A stretch of 64,000 nucleotides of DNA. Source: Pseudoneurospora amorphoporcata (taxonomy: Eukaryota; Ascomycota; Sordariomycetes; Sordariales; Sordariaceae). Each line of letters begins with the position of its first letter. Position 1 is the first letter of the stretch. The translations under genes and the position numbers were made by a program. Shown here one piece after another: positions 11,039 to 22,833 of the stretch. The notes beneath the pieces are model-generated. The model searched no databases. It saw only the letters and a list, made by a program, of their open reading frames with translations, and was not told the DNA's origin. The stretch covers positions 1 through 64,000 of the forward strand of contig MU859246.1 of the NCBI GenBank assembly GCA_033297205.1. Direction: 5' to 3'.

Positions 11039-12009
11039 GACTGGCTCGCGGCTATGTGAGTTTATGTTGGGGTGAGTGTGGCATGCCGGTTCATCAAGGT
11101 GACTTTCTTGGTCATCATCGAAGATGAAGATTGAGAGGAGGTGCGTGAAGAACTATGGGAGCTAAAGTCAGTTTCCAGCCAGCAACGTGTTTACCTTTGA
11201 TTGTTTCGAGATACTGCGACTTGCTTCCACAGCTGCCTTTTGTCCTTTGTGATGCTTTCGTTGGTGGATCCTCTCTCACAAGGAAGATTGATGGTCGAAG
11301 TGGAGTGAACCATAAGCCCAAAACCTAATGATGATGGGAGATGGTGACGCCGGGGGACTCGAAAGAAGCATCCGTGATGCATGATGTTGATTCTTAAGCC
11401 TCACACTTGATGGTTTCTGCTCTTGCGGCTAGCAATCTTGCAGATGCAAAGAGCTCACATTCCTGCAACGGCCAGCATTGAGCCTTGAGTTGGGAGTCGG
11501 TGATTTGAACGGTTTGCAATGTCGAAGTTTCCGGCGTCGCAAGGTTTCCATGCCAGCTCCAGGCACGTCAGGGTCTGCACGACGTTGGCGCGGAGCTTGT
11601 CGAACTCTTCCCCGCTTTTGTTAGCAGACCAGCCTGCATTGGCAGATTTACCCCTGCTAGCTGGCCTGGGAGGGAGGGAGGGTGGGTGGCAGTCATCCGA
11701 TAAAGAAGTCTTATCGCTAACAGATGGTACGGACGGTGGGGTGCCTCGAAATTTTTCTGGATCCTAGGTGCAGTTCGCCTGAACTTTTTCTGCCGACCGC
11801 CCTCCCCGTCGCCCTCGATCGCATTCTCTGCCTTTCCCCAAGTCCAACCGTCGCATCCATCTTCAAACTTTTTCTACCAAGCCCATTCATATTTTTTCAA
11901 TCTTAAAACGACATACTTCCGACGGCAACTTTGAGTTCCTGTCCCGTTTGTTTTTCTTTAACAACTAGACTTTTTTGATACCCGGCGCAAAAACCACCCA
12001 ACTTTCACA
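11039..12009. promoter_or_regulatory. Upstream region of the FKBP gene
   Basis: No gene is supported. The last ~200 bases are pyrimidine-rich (CTTTTTCTACC, CCGTTTGTTTTTCTTT) and lead to the start context CACAATGGC, typical of a strong fungal housekeeping promoter and 5' leader. Frames at 11115-11382 on the minus strand overlap each other and have no family likeness. Confidence 0.45.
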
Positions 12010-13633
12010 ATGGCCCCCCTTATGCCCGTCGCCGTCTTTGGCTTGGAGGTTCCTCCTGGCGAGATCCTCATTCCTGCCGCCTCTGAGTTCCCTGCTATCG
12101 TAAGTGCACACTTTCCCGACCTACTGACTCTCTGTTTGCAGGCAATGGCTCTGCATTGGGTTGCACTGAGCTAACGCAATGGATTCCAGATTCACATCAC
12201 CATGGCTGCCCTCGATCCCACCAAGGCTCCTGAGGCTGACGGCCAGGGCAACATTCCCGCTCTCCCCCGCTCGACCCTGAAGATCATCAAGGCTACTGGC
12301 CACGACCACGACGATGATGACGAGGAGGAGGATGAGTACCTCCAGTCTCTCCTCGGCGGCGGCGACTCTGACGACGAGGCCAACGGTGGCCCCAGCGATC
12401 CCTCCAAGTCCAAGAAGGCCAAGCAGGAGGCTGCCATCAAGAAGCTTATCGCTGCTACCAAGGAGGAGTCTGATGAGGAGATGGAGGACGTCAAGCCCAA
12501 CGGCAAGAAGGGCAAGGGCAAGGCCAAGGCCGCCGAGTCTGACGAGGAGGAGAGCGATGAGGAAAGCGACTGCTGCGGCGAGGATGACCTCCAGCTCGAG
12601 GACTACGTTGTCTGCACTCTCGACACTGAGCGCGTAAGAAACCCCTTCGACTCGGTAAACGCATGTTTGAGTTCTCACAGCTAACCTGATTTCCCAAACA
12701 GAACTACCAGCAGCCAATTAACATCACCATCGGCGAGGGCGAGAAGGTCTTCTTCTGCGTCCAGGGTACCCACTCTGTTTACCTCACCGGTAACTTTGTT
12801 GTTCCTGAGGATGACGAGGAGGACAGCGAGGATGATGAGGATGAATCTGACGATGAGGATTACGACTTCCCCCTCGGCGGCGAGGATGACGATTCCGACG
12901 ATATGAGCGATGAGCTCGACGAGCTCGACGGCACCCCCCGTGTCAAGGAGATCACTTCGGAAGATGAGGAGGAGGCTCCCAAGCTTGTCGACACCAGCAA
13001 GAAGGGCAAGAAGCGCCCCGCCGAGGAGGCTGCCGAGGATCTCGATGCCATGATCTCCAAGGACGACAAGAAGCTCAGCAAGAAGCAGCAGAAGAAGCAG
13101 AAGGTCGAGGAGGTCAAGAAGGAGGAGCCTAAGAAGGAGTCCAAGTCCGACAAGAAGGTCCAGTTCGCCAAGAACCTTGAGCAGGGCCCTACTGGCCCTG
13201 CCAAGGACAAGCTTGAGAACAAGAAGCCTGCCTCCACCGTCAGGGTCGTCCAGGGCGTCACCATCGACGACAGGAAGATTGGTTCCGGCCGTGCTGCCAA
13301 GAACGGCGACCGTGTCGGCATGCGCTACATCGGCAAGCTCCAGAACGGCAAGGTCTTCGATTGTAAGTCTCAGTCTTCCACGTCCTCGCTCTCTCAATTG
13401 TGACCAGAGACTAATACTGTAATACAGCCAACAAGAAGGGTGCCCCGTTCTCCTTCAAGCTCGGCAAGGGTGAGGTCATCAAGGGCTGGGACATAGGTGT
13501 TGCCGGCATGGCTGTTGGTGGCGAGCGTCGCCTCACCATCCCCGCCCATCATGCCTACGGCAGCCGCGCCCTTCCCGGCATCCCCCCCAACAGCACCTTG
13601 ATCTTCGACGTCAAGCTCCTCGAGATCAAGTAA
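12010..13633 (+). CDS. FPR4: Nuclear FKBP-type peptidyl-prolyl isomerase, Fpr3/Fpr4-like
   Basis: Exons 12010-12099, 12190-12633, 12702-13362 and 13428-13633 give 466 residues, the usual length of fungal Fpr3/Fpr4. It starts with a nucleoplasmin-like domain (AVFGLEVPPGEILIPAA), has several Asp/Glu runs (around residues 65-80, 130-160 and 205-250), a Lys-rich linker (about 290-340), and a C-terminal FKBP domain (about 370-466) with VGMRYIGKL, GWDIGV and AYGSR-x-LPGIPPN. Known relatives are nucleolar/chromatin histone chaperones that isomerise prolines in histone H3 tails and bind histones through the acidic runs. All key FKBP-pocket residues appear present. Paralogue naming (Fpr3 against Fpr4) cannot be settled from sequence alone. 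Confidence 0.95.
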
Positions 13634-14757
13634 ATCTCGAAGCAGGATGTTTGAAGGACTCGCTTACCATTGCGATTATATAAAAGTTGTCGATCACAAC
13701 TCCATGTAATCTATGGCTAGCCAGTCGCAGATTTTCTTTCGTCAGCACATATTGCCTTGCGCTCATATTAGGTTTGGTCAGGGAAATGGGAACGTCATTT
13801 CAGCAGCATAATGTCAAAAGTTTCGGGTCTGGATTTCCTTCTGTACTTTGGGTTGTACATCGTTCAAGGGGCACGAGATACTCTATACTGCGTCTTTCAA
13901 TTGCAAAGAAGCACAGTTCTATGATACCTACTACACCCGGGTCAATTACCTTATTGAATGTTTCGATGTAGCCGAGGAAAGCGCTCATCAGTGACGTACG
14001 ATAAATCTTCCAGAAAGGAGTGTCGGTCGGCTGCAGTAAAGTAGTTCTTGCGGATTCGTGAGGGTTCGTACATCAAGAGGCAGGTGTTGTTGGCTTGGAG
14101 GAAGGGAGGTGCACCTGGTGAATGATCCGGACAGGATACCTTGGCTGCCCTGCTAATTCTCTTCTGCTGCACCTGGTCGTAGTCCTTCGACCAAGACAAC
14201 TCCATCCGCATCTTTTCCATCATTCCCCGTTCTGCTTCCATCTCTCACTAGGTATCGTCATTTATCTTTCATCACCATCATCATAGCCGCCGCAGCTCTC
14301 GACTATCGCCAAACTAGGCCTTGCACGTTACGATCGATCAAGTTAGACGCCGTGACGGTTCCTACCATTCAATGGACAGAACCGAGCTAGCGACATGAAG
14401 AGGAGCTCTTCTCTGACATCAAGTCATCTGGGCACCACTATCCCAGTTTACCATCCCACTAGGCCTGAGGACTGCGCGGGTAGTTGGTCTTTCGCTTTAT
14501 CATCACCCGAACAAGGTGCCCCTCGCCCATCGAGGTTTTACTTGCAGAGGTCAAGGCTTGGTCTGGCTTTAAGAGCACTCACTCACGACGGTCAGTTGAA
14601 CAGGAATGCGTGAATATTATCTCTTTGCCTTGGTCGGAGAGATTACTGATAAGGTCTTGGATGAACAGAAAAACCAGTCTCCAATAACGAGACTAGGTCG
14701 TTGAGCCTCGAACTACCAAAACCCAGGGCGACGACCCTTTCAAGGCGCATAGGCAAA
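13634..14757. other. Intergenic region between FKBP and kinase genes
   Basis: The first part is the FKBP 3' flank and the last part probably the kinase 5' leader. Frames at 13951-14241 (minus) and 14395-14687 (plus) were examined. They overlap on both strands, resemble no family and stop before the kinase start. Confidence 0.45.
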
Positions 14758-17711
14758 ATGTCCGGAGCACTTTTTCGTGCAGTAGCAGAACCGACAATCA
14801 TTCATCGAAAACATTCGAAGGGACGAATCCCAATAGATCACGCATTCCAACCATCAGACGACAACAAGACGACTTTGCTACAGTTTCCTCAGTCCCCGCT
14901 GACAACACCGACCGCGGGAGATATGGACACTGAATCCAGCAAGAGTAGTCCTACAAATAATAACAGCAACCCGAGTATGTCTCCCGATGACTCAACGGCT
15001 CAAAGTTCATTGGATTCCAGATTTTATTCATCACCCCCCAGCAATGCTCACTATAAAAGTGCTTGTACGAGGACTTTTGAGAAGAAGTATCTCCAACGTC
15101 ATCAGCAACCTGCTCTGAATTCTGCACATGCCAACCGGCGCGGCGTCAATACGCCCTCCAGCCCGGAGACCAATCTCGCGACGATCCAAGAGACTGCTCT
15201 CGACCAGGCGTCTCCTAGCGTACTGACTGTCGAGCGGGCGGCCGCGGCCAAAATTTACCTTGAGACTTACTTTGACCAGCTGCTGACTCCTGGGCCCAGC
15301 CCGCGGTCTATTCGTCTTCAATTGCTTGAGACCCATCTCATCAACTGTGGTGCTTTGGATGGCAAAGTGAGCCCCTCAGAGGCAAAAGCTGTGCGTGCGG
15401 ATTTTTTTCGTCGAGAAAGCGAGCATCTACGCAAGACTCGTGTGCTGAAAGCCCGTAGTACCCTCGCATTAGGGGCGCAACGGGGTGCCCCTGAAGCCAG
15501 CCTTGAAAACGATTGGGATGTCTTAAAAATTCTCGGTAAGGGCAGCTTTGGAGTGGTACGACTCGTTCGGGAAAAATCCCAATACCGTGATGAAAACCCC
15601 AATGGCCGCTCTGACGGTTGGTCCGAGGCTAGCAGCAAGCAGGTATACGCCATGAAGGTTATCAGGAAGTCAGACATGCTTCGTACTAGCCAAGAGGGTC
15701 ATCTGAGAGCCGAGAGGGACTTTCTTGTTGCATCTGAAGGCTCAAAATGGTACGTGCTTCAAGTAGTACCCTCAGTTTCCAACCGACACTGACTGGAAAA
15801 CAGGATCGTACCACTCATCGCAAGCTTCCAGGACACTGCCAATCTTTATCTCGTCATGGAGTATATGCCGGGTGGTGATTTCCTCGGATTGCTGATCCGG
15901 GAGAACATCCTACACGAGTCTGTCGCACGATTCTACATTGCCGAAATGATACTATGTGTTGAGGCGGCACATGCGCTTAAGATCATTCATCGAGATATCA
16001 AACCGGACAACTTTCTTATCTCTGCCTCAGGCCATTTGAAGATCAGTGACTTCGGTCTCGCATTCGACGGTCACTGGTCGCATGACGCCGCATACTTCAA
16101 CAGTCACCGATATAGCTTGCTCAACAAGTTGGGCATCCACCTCGAGGGTGATGACCAAGACAAGGCCGAAGGTCGCAGTCTGCAGGCCACGATGAAGTGG
16201 GCAAGCGGGATCATGACAGGTATCGACAAGCACGAGAGAAAAAATACAGAGGACGGCGAGCCCCTCCTCAGCTGGCGTAATCGATGCGGTAACCGCACTT
16301 CTGCAGTGAGTGTTGTCGGCACTAGCCAGTACATGGCGCCTGAGGTCATCGAAGGGAAGAAGTACGATGCTCGGTGTGACTAGTGGAGTATCGGCGTCAT
16401 TCTTTTTGAATGCCTCTATGGTCGTACGCCATTTATCTCTGATGCTGGTAGACATATGACGAAGCAGAACATTCTCGTAAGTTATTCGCGATATCCCTAT
16501 TTTCCGTATTGGCATCCAAGCATGTCACAGATGCAATCGCTAACCACAGTCCACCTTAAAAGAGATACAAAGAGACGTTCCATTTTCCACGCCAACCTGC
16601 TGTCTCTGCTCGGTGCCAGCAACTGATCACGTCGCTTATAGACGACAAAGAGAGCAGGGTCTGCTCTAAACGTTATCGCTTCAAAGATCTCATCAATGTG
16701 TCTATGACTGCCCAACCAAACCAGTCAGGAACCACAGGAGGATCCGGTTTAGGGACTAGCTCTTATGGCCATCGCCGGAAACAACAGCCTGATTTGGCAG
16801 TCCCACGAGATTTCGCCGGCCGTTACGTGTTCCCTTACGATGCTGAAGACATCAAGGCGCACAAGTGGTTCAGGGGAGTTCCTTGGGAAAGGCTGCATGA
16901 GATCGATCCACCTTACGTACCACACCTACGAGGCCCGGATGATACTCATTATTTCGACGATGAGGATCCCATCAGTGATTGGAGCGACAGCAGTGAGGAA
17001 TCGGAGCCGGAGGATCGCTCACCGACATCTTTTGGCTCCCCAGTCACCTCAGACCCATACGGAAGCTCAAGCCCGATCAGTCCAACCACACCCTCTATGC
17101 CTGGGTCTCTTAAAGATCTTAGCCTAGGAAGTCGTCCCCCCAATGGCAAGGACAAAATGAGGTCTGTGGTTAAGCAAGCTCTTCAGGGTTTCAAACGTGA
17201 TGTTCAAAAGTGGGCTTTGACTGCCATTGCAACTCCGTATGACAGAAACCGCCTACACAATCTGGATTCGCAGATTGATGAGAAGTTTCTTGATCTGACT
17301 TCAGAAGAACGGGAGATGTTGAAACAGTTTGTGCGGGTCTATGGGAAGAAAGATCGAAAGAGGCCCAGAGACAAGTTGTTGAGGGACAAGCACACCAAGG
17401 CGGTGGTCATGGATGTGAGAAAAAGGACCGCCTTTTTAGGCTACACTTGGCGACGGATGAACCATGACAGCAACGGAGCGGTGAGACAGGGCTTGGAACG
17501 GATTTGGCCCAACGTCGGTTCCTTTGTGAGCGATGGGAATCTTAGGGGCGAAGATGGCACATTCGATGCTGACGGCGTTGCATTTGGTGGTGGCAGTGGT
17601 TATGTCAGTTATGCTGAAAGTGTGTATGCGAATCATGCTGGTGGTGAATGGGAGGAGGATCGCGCGGCTGCTGTAAAAGATTTGCGCAAGGGAAGATTGA
17701 GCTGGCTGTAG
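14758..17711 (+). pseudogene. NDR/LATS-type AGC protein kinase with an in-frame TAG in the kinase domain
   Basis: Exons 14758-15749, 15804-16476 and 16563-17711 would encode 937 residues, but TAG at 16381-16383 truncates the product at 523. Seen: a Ser/Thr/Pro-rich N-terminus, an NDR-like regulatory region, GKGSFGVV (about 260), YAMKVI, HRDIKPDN (about 394), DFG (about 413), the long NDR insert before the activation segment, VVGTSQYMAPEV, then CD-stop-WSIGVILFE. Family members read CDWWSLG there, so TGG became TAG. The frame stays open before and after, including the C-terminal FLGYTW hydrophobic motif (about 846). The last acceptor is inferred as TTAAAAG at 16562; a nearer CACAG lies too close to the CTAAC branch site and gives the wrong frame. 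Possibilities are a recent pseudogene, a strain allele, read-through or a base error. Confidence 0.8.
16381..16383 (+). other. In-frame TAG stop in kinase subdomain IX
   Basis: TAG occupies the codon between the CD and WS of the conserved kinase word CDWWS. TGG to TAG is a G-to-A change, and on the other strand it is CCA to CTA, a CpA-to-TpA change, the RIP target dinucleotide. Confidence 0.85.
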
Positions 17712-18019
17712 TTTGGGTGATGGTATGTCCAAGAAGGCTGAGCAAGCCCGGGGAAAGGGTGAGATGTTGAGTTGATGGACGACATTATTAGACGCCGTGG
17801 TAAGTTTTTGCTTTTGAGTAACACTGCGTAGCCGAATATCCGATAGAAGTGCGAGGACGGAGAAACATAGATAGAAAGTATTAGCATTAAGAGTTATTCT
17901 AGCTTTTTGCGGGGGAGACGCCTGCTTTTTGCTCCCCTAGTGAATGACGATCAATGAAGCTCAAACTCATCCATTGGGAGTTGACGGTAGCCAGTGTTGC
18001 CACGCCGGCTCAGAAACCG
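17712..18019. other. Short convergent intergenic region
   Basis: The kinase gene (plus) and the sphingomyelinase gene (minus) end towards each other across about 308 bases, so this holds both 3' flanks. No gene or obvious repeat is seen. Confidence 0.5.
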
Positions 18020-19636
18020 TCACCACTGCTTGCTGTCATCACCATCTTCCTCCGTACCAGCCTGCTGTACGACAGGTGTCTTGCCCTCCGCCAGCGCTTT
18101 GGCCGTCAAAATCTCAAACTCATACTCCTTCAGCGCCCGCAACTCGCTCCTAAAGAACAAGAGCGACATGAGCCCATCCAGCGTACCGCCCACTAACCCC
18201 AGCGTGCTGACCAGCATGAGGATAAAGGCAACAAAGTTGCGCGGGACGAACCACACAGCCACAAGGCACCCGATCGATACCCCGAGCCACGCGAAGAAGT
18301 GGTACGCTCGCCATCTGAGCTGCGATTGCTCGCGAGCTACGTATTTGTGGATTAAACTGAGTATTTGGTCGTAACCGCTGGGTGGTAGGCGAGGTAGTTG
18401 TGGTTGGGAGTTGAAAGCAACGAGCTGTTTTGTGTAGGAGAGATCATCATCGGCGTTGGTGTTAGCGTCGGCCTCGGCAATATTGGTGCCTTGGGATGAT
18501 GATTCCTGGAGGTATGTGCCGGTTTGGATCAGGTGGTTCTCAGCGTCGTTGAGGATGGTGGTGGTTGGCTTGACGGTTTGATGTGTGTCGCTGAACGGGC
18601 TGTGGCTATTATTGTGATTTGGCTGCTGCTGCTTCAAAGGAACAAACTTCAAGGTCGCCTCAACAGCAAAGTGATCGCTCAACGAACACCCCAGCTCCGG
18701 ATGCCGCATCATCATCCCAACCGCCGCGCGCTTGACCACCCATCCCCCACCGTTAGCGGCCACATCGCCCGTTCCAGCAAAGATGTAATCCAACCGCTTC
18801 CCGCGATGGTCCGGCGTGCTCGGGTCGACAGTCACCAGGGGCTTGCCGATGCCTAGCTTCTTCTGCTGCTTGGGTAGCCAGCGCCACGTGTTGAAGGGTC
18901 CGTCCGAGGTGGCGCAGTTCTCGAGAATGTTGTACTCGGCCGTGGGGACGGGGACGCCTCGAGCCTTTTCCGCGTGGTGATGGGCTGGGCCGACAGAACT
19001 GTCGGGATGCAGAATACGCCAGACGTCATGCACGGGCGCGTGAGAGGTGACGATTTGGTGCTCGAGGGACAGGGGCAGCATGTTGAAGTCGCCCAGGCCG
19101 AGGACGAGGTGGCCCCGTTCGGCGGCGCCGCGCAGGAGTTTGGACATCTCCCACGATTGAGCGGTGCGGTGGCAGATGTAAGAGTCTTTGGGCCCGGATT
19201 CATAGGGGGCGTGAGTGTGAGTGTTGAACACCTCGATGATGTGTTTCGGCGCCGGGCCGTACCGGATCTTTGCACAGGCAATGCCTTTTCCGACGTACCA
19301 GTCGCCGCGCCAGAAGGCCGTCGGTCGTCCGTTCAACGGGTACCGGAACATGGTGCTCTCCTCGATCGGCCACTTGGACAGGATGGCTAGACCGCCACCG
19401 AAGGCACCGGAAAAGTAGAACTTGCCATAGGGAAGGATGTAGCGGGTTTCGCGCCGGATGGTCAGGTAGTCCTCGTGGCAGAAACACTCCTGGAGCGCGA
19501 CGATTTGCGGTTGCGGGTCGGCGATGGCGAGCTGGCGGCCGATTTCCAAGAGACGCTCGCGGCGTAGCTTGGAGATGTATTTTAGACCCCAGCAATTGAG
19601 CGTCACGATATTGATCTCGGTGGGCAAGTCAGCCAT
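18020..19636 (-). CDS. ISC1: Neutral sphingomyelinase / inositol phosphosphingolipid phospholipase C
   Basis: A single exon of 538 residues. The first ~335 residues form an endonuclease/exonuclease/phosphatase fold: VTLNCWGLKY at the N-terminus, ALQECF with the metal-binding Glu, FSGAFGGGLAILSKWPI, FNTHTHAPY, GLGDFNMLP, DHRGKRLDYIFAG and the closing SDHFAVEA. These match yeast Isc1 and neutral sphingomyelinases, which hydrolyse the phosphodiester head group of (inositol phospho)ceramides with Mg2+, releasing ceramide. After a low-complexity linker (about 335-445), two adjacent hydrophobic segments (about 455-510) should anchor it in membranes, as in Isc1. All recognisable catalytic residues are present. 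Its start faces the WD40 gene across a ~930-bp shared upstream region. Confidence 0.93.
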   Translation of the reverse strand: MADLPTEINIVTLNCWGLKYISKLRRERLLEIGRQLAIADPQPQIVALQECFCHEDYLTIRRETRYILPYGKFYFSGAFGGGLAILSKWPIEESTMFRYPLNGRPTAFWRGDWYVGKGIACAKIRYGPAPKHIIEVFNTHTHAPYESGPKDSYICHRTAQSWEMSKLLRGAAERGHLVLGLGDFNMLPLSLEHQIVTSHAPVHDVWRILHPDSSVGPAHHHAEKARGVPVPTAEYNILENCATSDGPFNTWRWLPKQQKKLGIGKPLVTVDPSTPDHRGKRLDYIFAGTGDVAANGGGWVVKRAAVGMMMRHPELGCSLSDHFAVEATLKFVPLKQQQPNHNNSHSPFSDTHQTVKPTTTILNDAENHLIQTGTYLQESSSQGTNIAEADANTNADDDLSYTKQLVAFNSQPQLPRLPPSGYDQILSLIHKYVAREQSQLRWRAYHFFAWLGVSIGCLVAVWFVPRNFVAFILMLVSTLGLVGGTLDGLMSLLFFRSELRALKEYEFEILTAKALAEGKTPVVQQAGTEEDGDDSKQW

Positions 19637-20563
19637 CGTGACTGAGTTTTTTCGAATGAGGTGACTGTTGAAGAGCAGAGTCGTCGGACGTGGGAAGAGC
19701 TTCAGGACTTCAGATGAGATGCCAGATGAGAGGCTACAAGCCCATGCATGATACGCTCAAAGACTCCCGGATGATTAAACCGGAGTCCAATGTTTTCCCA
19801 AGTGAGAACTTGTCTTCCAAGTTACGGTCACGGCGGCTTTCCTTGAACACGCCCGACTAAACCATTCTAGGTTTGGCGTTTCCGCCCAGTTGGTGTGGGG
19901 GCTCTCCACAAATCTTGAGATCTCCAAGACGAACGGGGACGTCAACGTCTTTCTCCAGTGGACGGATTGACCAATTGGAACAGCTTGTTCTATGCCCGCG
20001 GCTCCAAAGTACCCAGGTACTTCTGGTACGTGCGTAGAAGGTACCAAGAGTCCAGACTCATGATGAAGTTAAGGGCAGACGACATAAAGAAATAACGCCT
20101 CTAGCTTCGGAACCCTTCAAAGAAAGATATTCCTCTCGTTGGGTTATGGTGAATGTTTTAGCTCTTCGTTGGTTACTTATGATTGGCCAACAAAGGGCTT
20201 TAGTAGCAGTCCCGTTGGTCCTGGGTTGTACCTATGTACACACACGTAAGACGGACTCCCTGATGACAACTTGTGCCTGCCCGCGCCCCTGTAGTTACAC
20301 AGTACTCCAAATGTCAGGCAAGGGACCTTGCCGTGCGCGCGCATGCACTTTGTGAACTTTCTTCCACTCTTCGACTGACACAAACCGGAACCCGACCAAC
20401 GAATTCACACTCCCAATCCTTATCCTTTACCGTTACCTTGACGTCTACTTACGCTCAGGCTCATACCATCTATTATATTCTTCGTGCAAAACCCTCAAGC
20501 TAGATCCGCGTCTTTACGCCCCAAGACAGGACAGCATCTTCTCGAGCAAAGCTTCCCCTCGAC
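19637..20563. promoter_or_regulatory. Shared divergent promoter region (ISC1-like / Swd3-like genes)
   Basis: The two genes start outward from this 927-bp stretch. No coding frame in it is convincing. The right side has pyrimidine-rich and CA-rich sequence typical of a 5' leader (20360-20560). Specific factor sites cannot be assigned. Confidence 0.5.
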
Positions 20564-22339
20564 ATGCCCAAAACCCGGGCTTCCCCAGAAGGCACAGCTG
20601 CCGAGCCGCCTCACCCCAAACGCCGTAGACTCCCCGACGACGACGCCAGTTCAATGCCGCGATACAGTTCACCTGCCCAAGACATGAACTGCAACGAAGA
20701 CACAACAGGAGACGAAGGTCGATCTCGTGCCCATAGGCCGCTAGCGCGCCGCGACCGTCTCTCTACAAGCCCAAACAGGGCCAGGGATGCGAGCGCAAGT
20801 AGAAGCAGAAGCCGAAATGGAAGAAGCAGAACGAGAACCAGAAGCATCAGTCCCCGTTCTGACGAAGATGAGCAACAACGACGATACCGCTCCAGGTCAT
20901 CATCCAGGTCGCGATCCAGATCCTCGTCACGCTCGAGGAGTCGCTCCTACTCACGCTCTCCAACCCGATCCCGATCCCCTCCCTCTCGATCGCGCTCCCG
21001 GTCACGCTCTCGAACAAGCTCGACACGCGACCGCTCCCGTTCCGTATCGCCCTCTCGCTTTCAAGATCGCCGGTCCTCCAAGGCACATGCCCAGAGCCTT
21101 CGACCGAATTACCGACCCCGCCTACAGCTGAGCGGCCATACTGCTGCCGTCAGCCAGGTCCGAATATCGCCAGACGGAAAATGGATCGCCTCCGCTTCCG
21201 CCGACAGGAGCGTCAAGATTTGGGATGCTAAGACGGGCGAAAACCTCGACACTCTAATAGGTCACATGGCCGGCGTCTCATGCCTGGCATGGGCACCGGA
21301 CAGCAACACTTTGGCCACCGGCTCAGACGACAAGGCCATCCGTCTCTGGGACCGGGTGACTGCTAGTCCCGCCCACGCTTGTGGGGATGAATCAAACCGT
21401 GGCCAGGGACCACGAGAGTACATCAGGGGCAGCGGCCAGCTTGCTAGGACAGCACGCGGCGGCAGAACGGGAATGGGTCCTTTACTTGGACATCACAACT
21501 ACGTTTACTGCCTCGCCTTCTCGCCAAAAGGGAACATTCTGGCCAGCGGGAGTTATGATGAGGCCGTATTCCTGTGGGATGTGCGAGCTGGTCGGTTGAT
21601 GCGAAGCTTGCCCGCTCACAGTGACCCAGTGAGCGGCATCGGCTTCTGCTGCGACGGGACACTGGTCGTCAGCTGTTCTACGGATGGGCTCATGTACGTC
21701 TCGCGCTGCACATAATTCCCCTCCAAGGTTTACGCTCGCTAATATTTAGACTTTTATAGTCGAATATGGGACACCTCCACCGGCCAATGTCTCCGAACGC
21801 TCGTCCACGAGGACAACCCCGCCGTCACCAATGTTTGCTTCAGCCCGAACGGCCGCTTCGTACTCGCCTTTAACCTCGATAATAGCATTCGACTTTGGGA
21901 CTATGTGTCAGGAACCGTCAAGAAGACATACCAGGGCCATAAAAACAACGGGTTCTCTATAGGCGGAGGGTTTGGCGTGGTGACGGACAACAAGGATACA
22001 CAGGACGACTACCGACACGACAATAGGGGGAAGCCATTTGTTGTGTCGGCAAGTGAGGACGGAGATATCGTGATGTGGGATGTGGTCACCAAGCAAATCG
22101 TACAGCGCATCGAGAAGGCTCACGACGGGGTGTGTTTCTGGGTGGATGTGAATGGTGACACTATGGTGAGTGCTGGGCAGGATCGCACCATCAAGGTTTA
22201 CAAGAATGTGCGGAGGATAAAGGAAAAGGACAACCTCCGGCGAAAACTCGAGAAGCCGAATGGTATCGATGGGACGAATGGCCATGGTGATCGCAGAAGA
22301 ACTGATTCCGACGAAGCTATGGGGGAAGACCACCTTTAG
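20564..22339 (+). CDS. SWD3: WD40 protein, Swd3/WDR5-like COMPASS subunit with RS-rich N-terminus
   Basis: Exons 20564-21693 and 21760-22339 give 569 residues. The N-terminal ~180 residues are dominated by Arg-Ser dipeptides and are probably disordered. From about 185 a WD40 propeller follows with repeat ends SVKIWD, AIRLWD, AVFLWD, IRIWDTSTG, SIRLWDYVSG, IVMWD and TIKVY. The fifth repeat with its HEDNPAVTN-x-CFSPNG-x-FVL word and the sixth with YVSG...YQGHKN match Swd3/WDR5. In Set1/COMPASS, Swd3 scaffolds histone H3 lysine-4 methylation. There is an insertion between repeats 2 and 3 (about residues 265-300). The intron is supported by the D-G-L-I-R-I-W-D join. Confidence 0.9.
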
Positions 22340-22833
22340 CCTCTAGCTCGGGCCGATCATCAACTAACCACTATTTCGAGGGAAGTAAGAGCATATTCAA
22401 AACCAGATACCCCTTTTTAACCTTAGTCAATTGTTCGCGACGCTGTTTGGGATGCGAGTGCGGAGACAAATACGCCTTTGGGGCTTTGTTGCGTTGCTTG
22501 GATGACCGTTATTGATTCGCATCCATCGTTACCTGCCCGTCTATGAACAGTTGATGCGCCTGTTCAAGGCATGTGTAGGCTGTCATCTGATCCCAAAGGT
22601 AAAGACCAAAGCATGCCTAAGCGGTACCAACAATCCGCTTTAGGGATTCCTCGTACCTGAGGAGATCGACATGCGTACATGTAGCGATCAACCGCACTGT
22701 TGGTACTACCTGCCGACCACTCAGTGTCGGCACGCATGCAGCCCTCCTGGCCCTCTGCCGCCTCAGATGAGTGGGCGAGCTGAATGTCCTCTTGCAGGAA
22801 TAAAAGCCCATAAGAATCTCGTGACACCAGGCC
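22340..22833. other. Convergent intergenic region between Swd3-like and Pcc1 genes
   Basis: The two flanking genes end towards this stretch, so it holds 3' flanks. Small minus-strand frames at 22564-22871 have no family resemblance. Confidence 0.45.

Noticed and set aside
12121..13397. Long minus-strand frames opposite the FKBP gene, Leu/Val/Ser-rich
   Set aside because: They are mirror readings of the Asp/Glu/Lys-rich plus-strand coding sequence and carry no domain words of their own.
16551..16562. Nearest 3' splice site (CACAG at 16549) for the last kinase intron
   Set aside because: It lies too close to the CTAAC branch word and leads to an immediate stop or the wrong frame, whereas the AAAAG at 16562 keeps the C-lobe frame.
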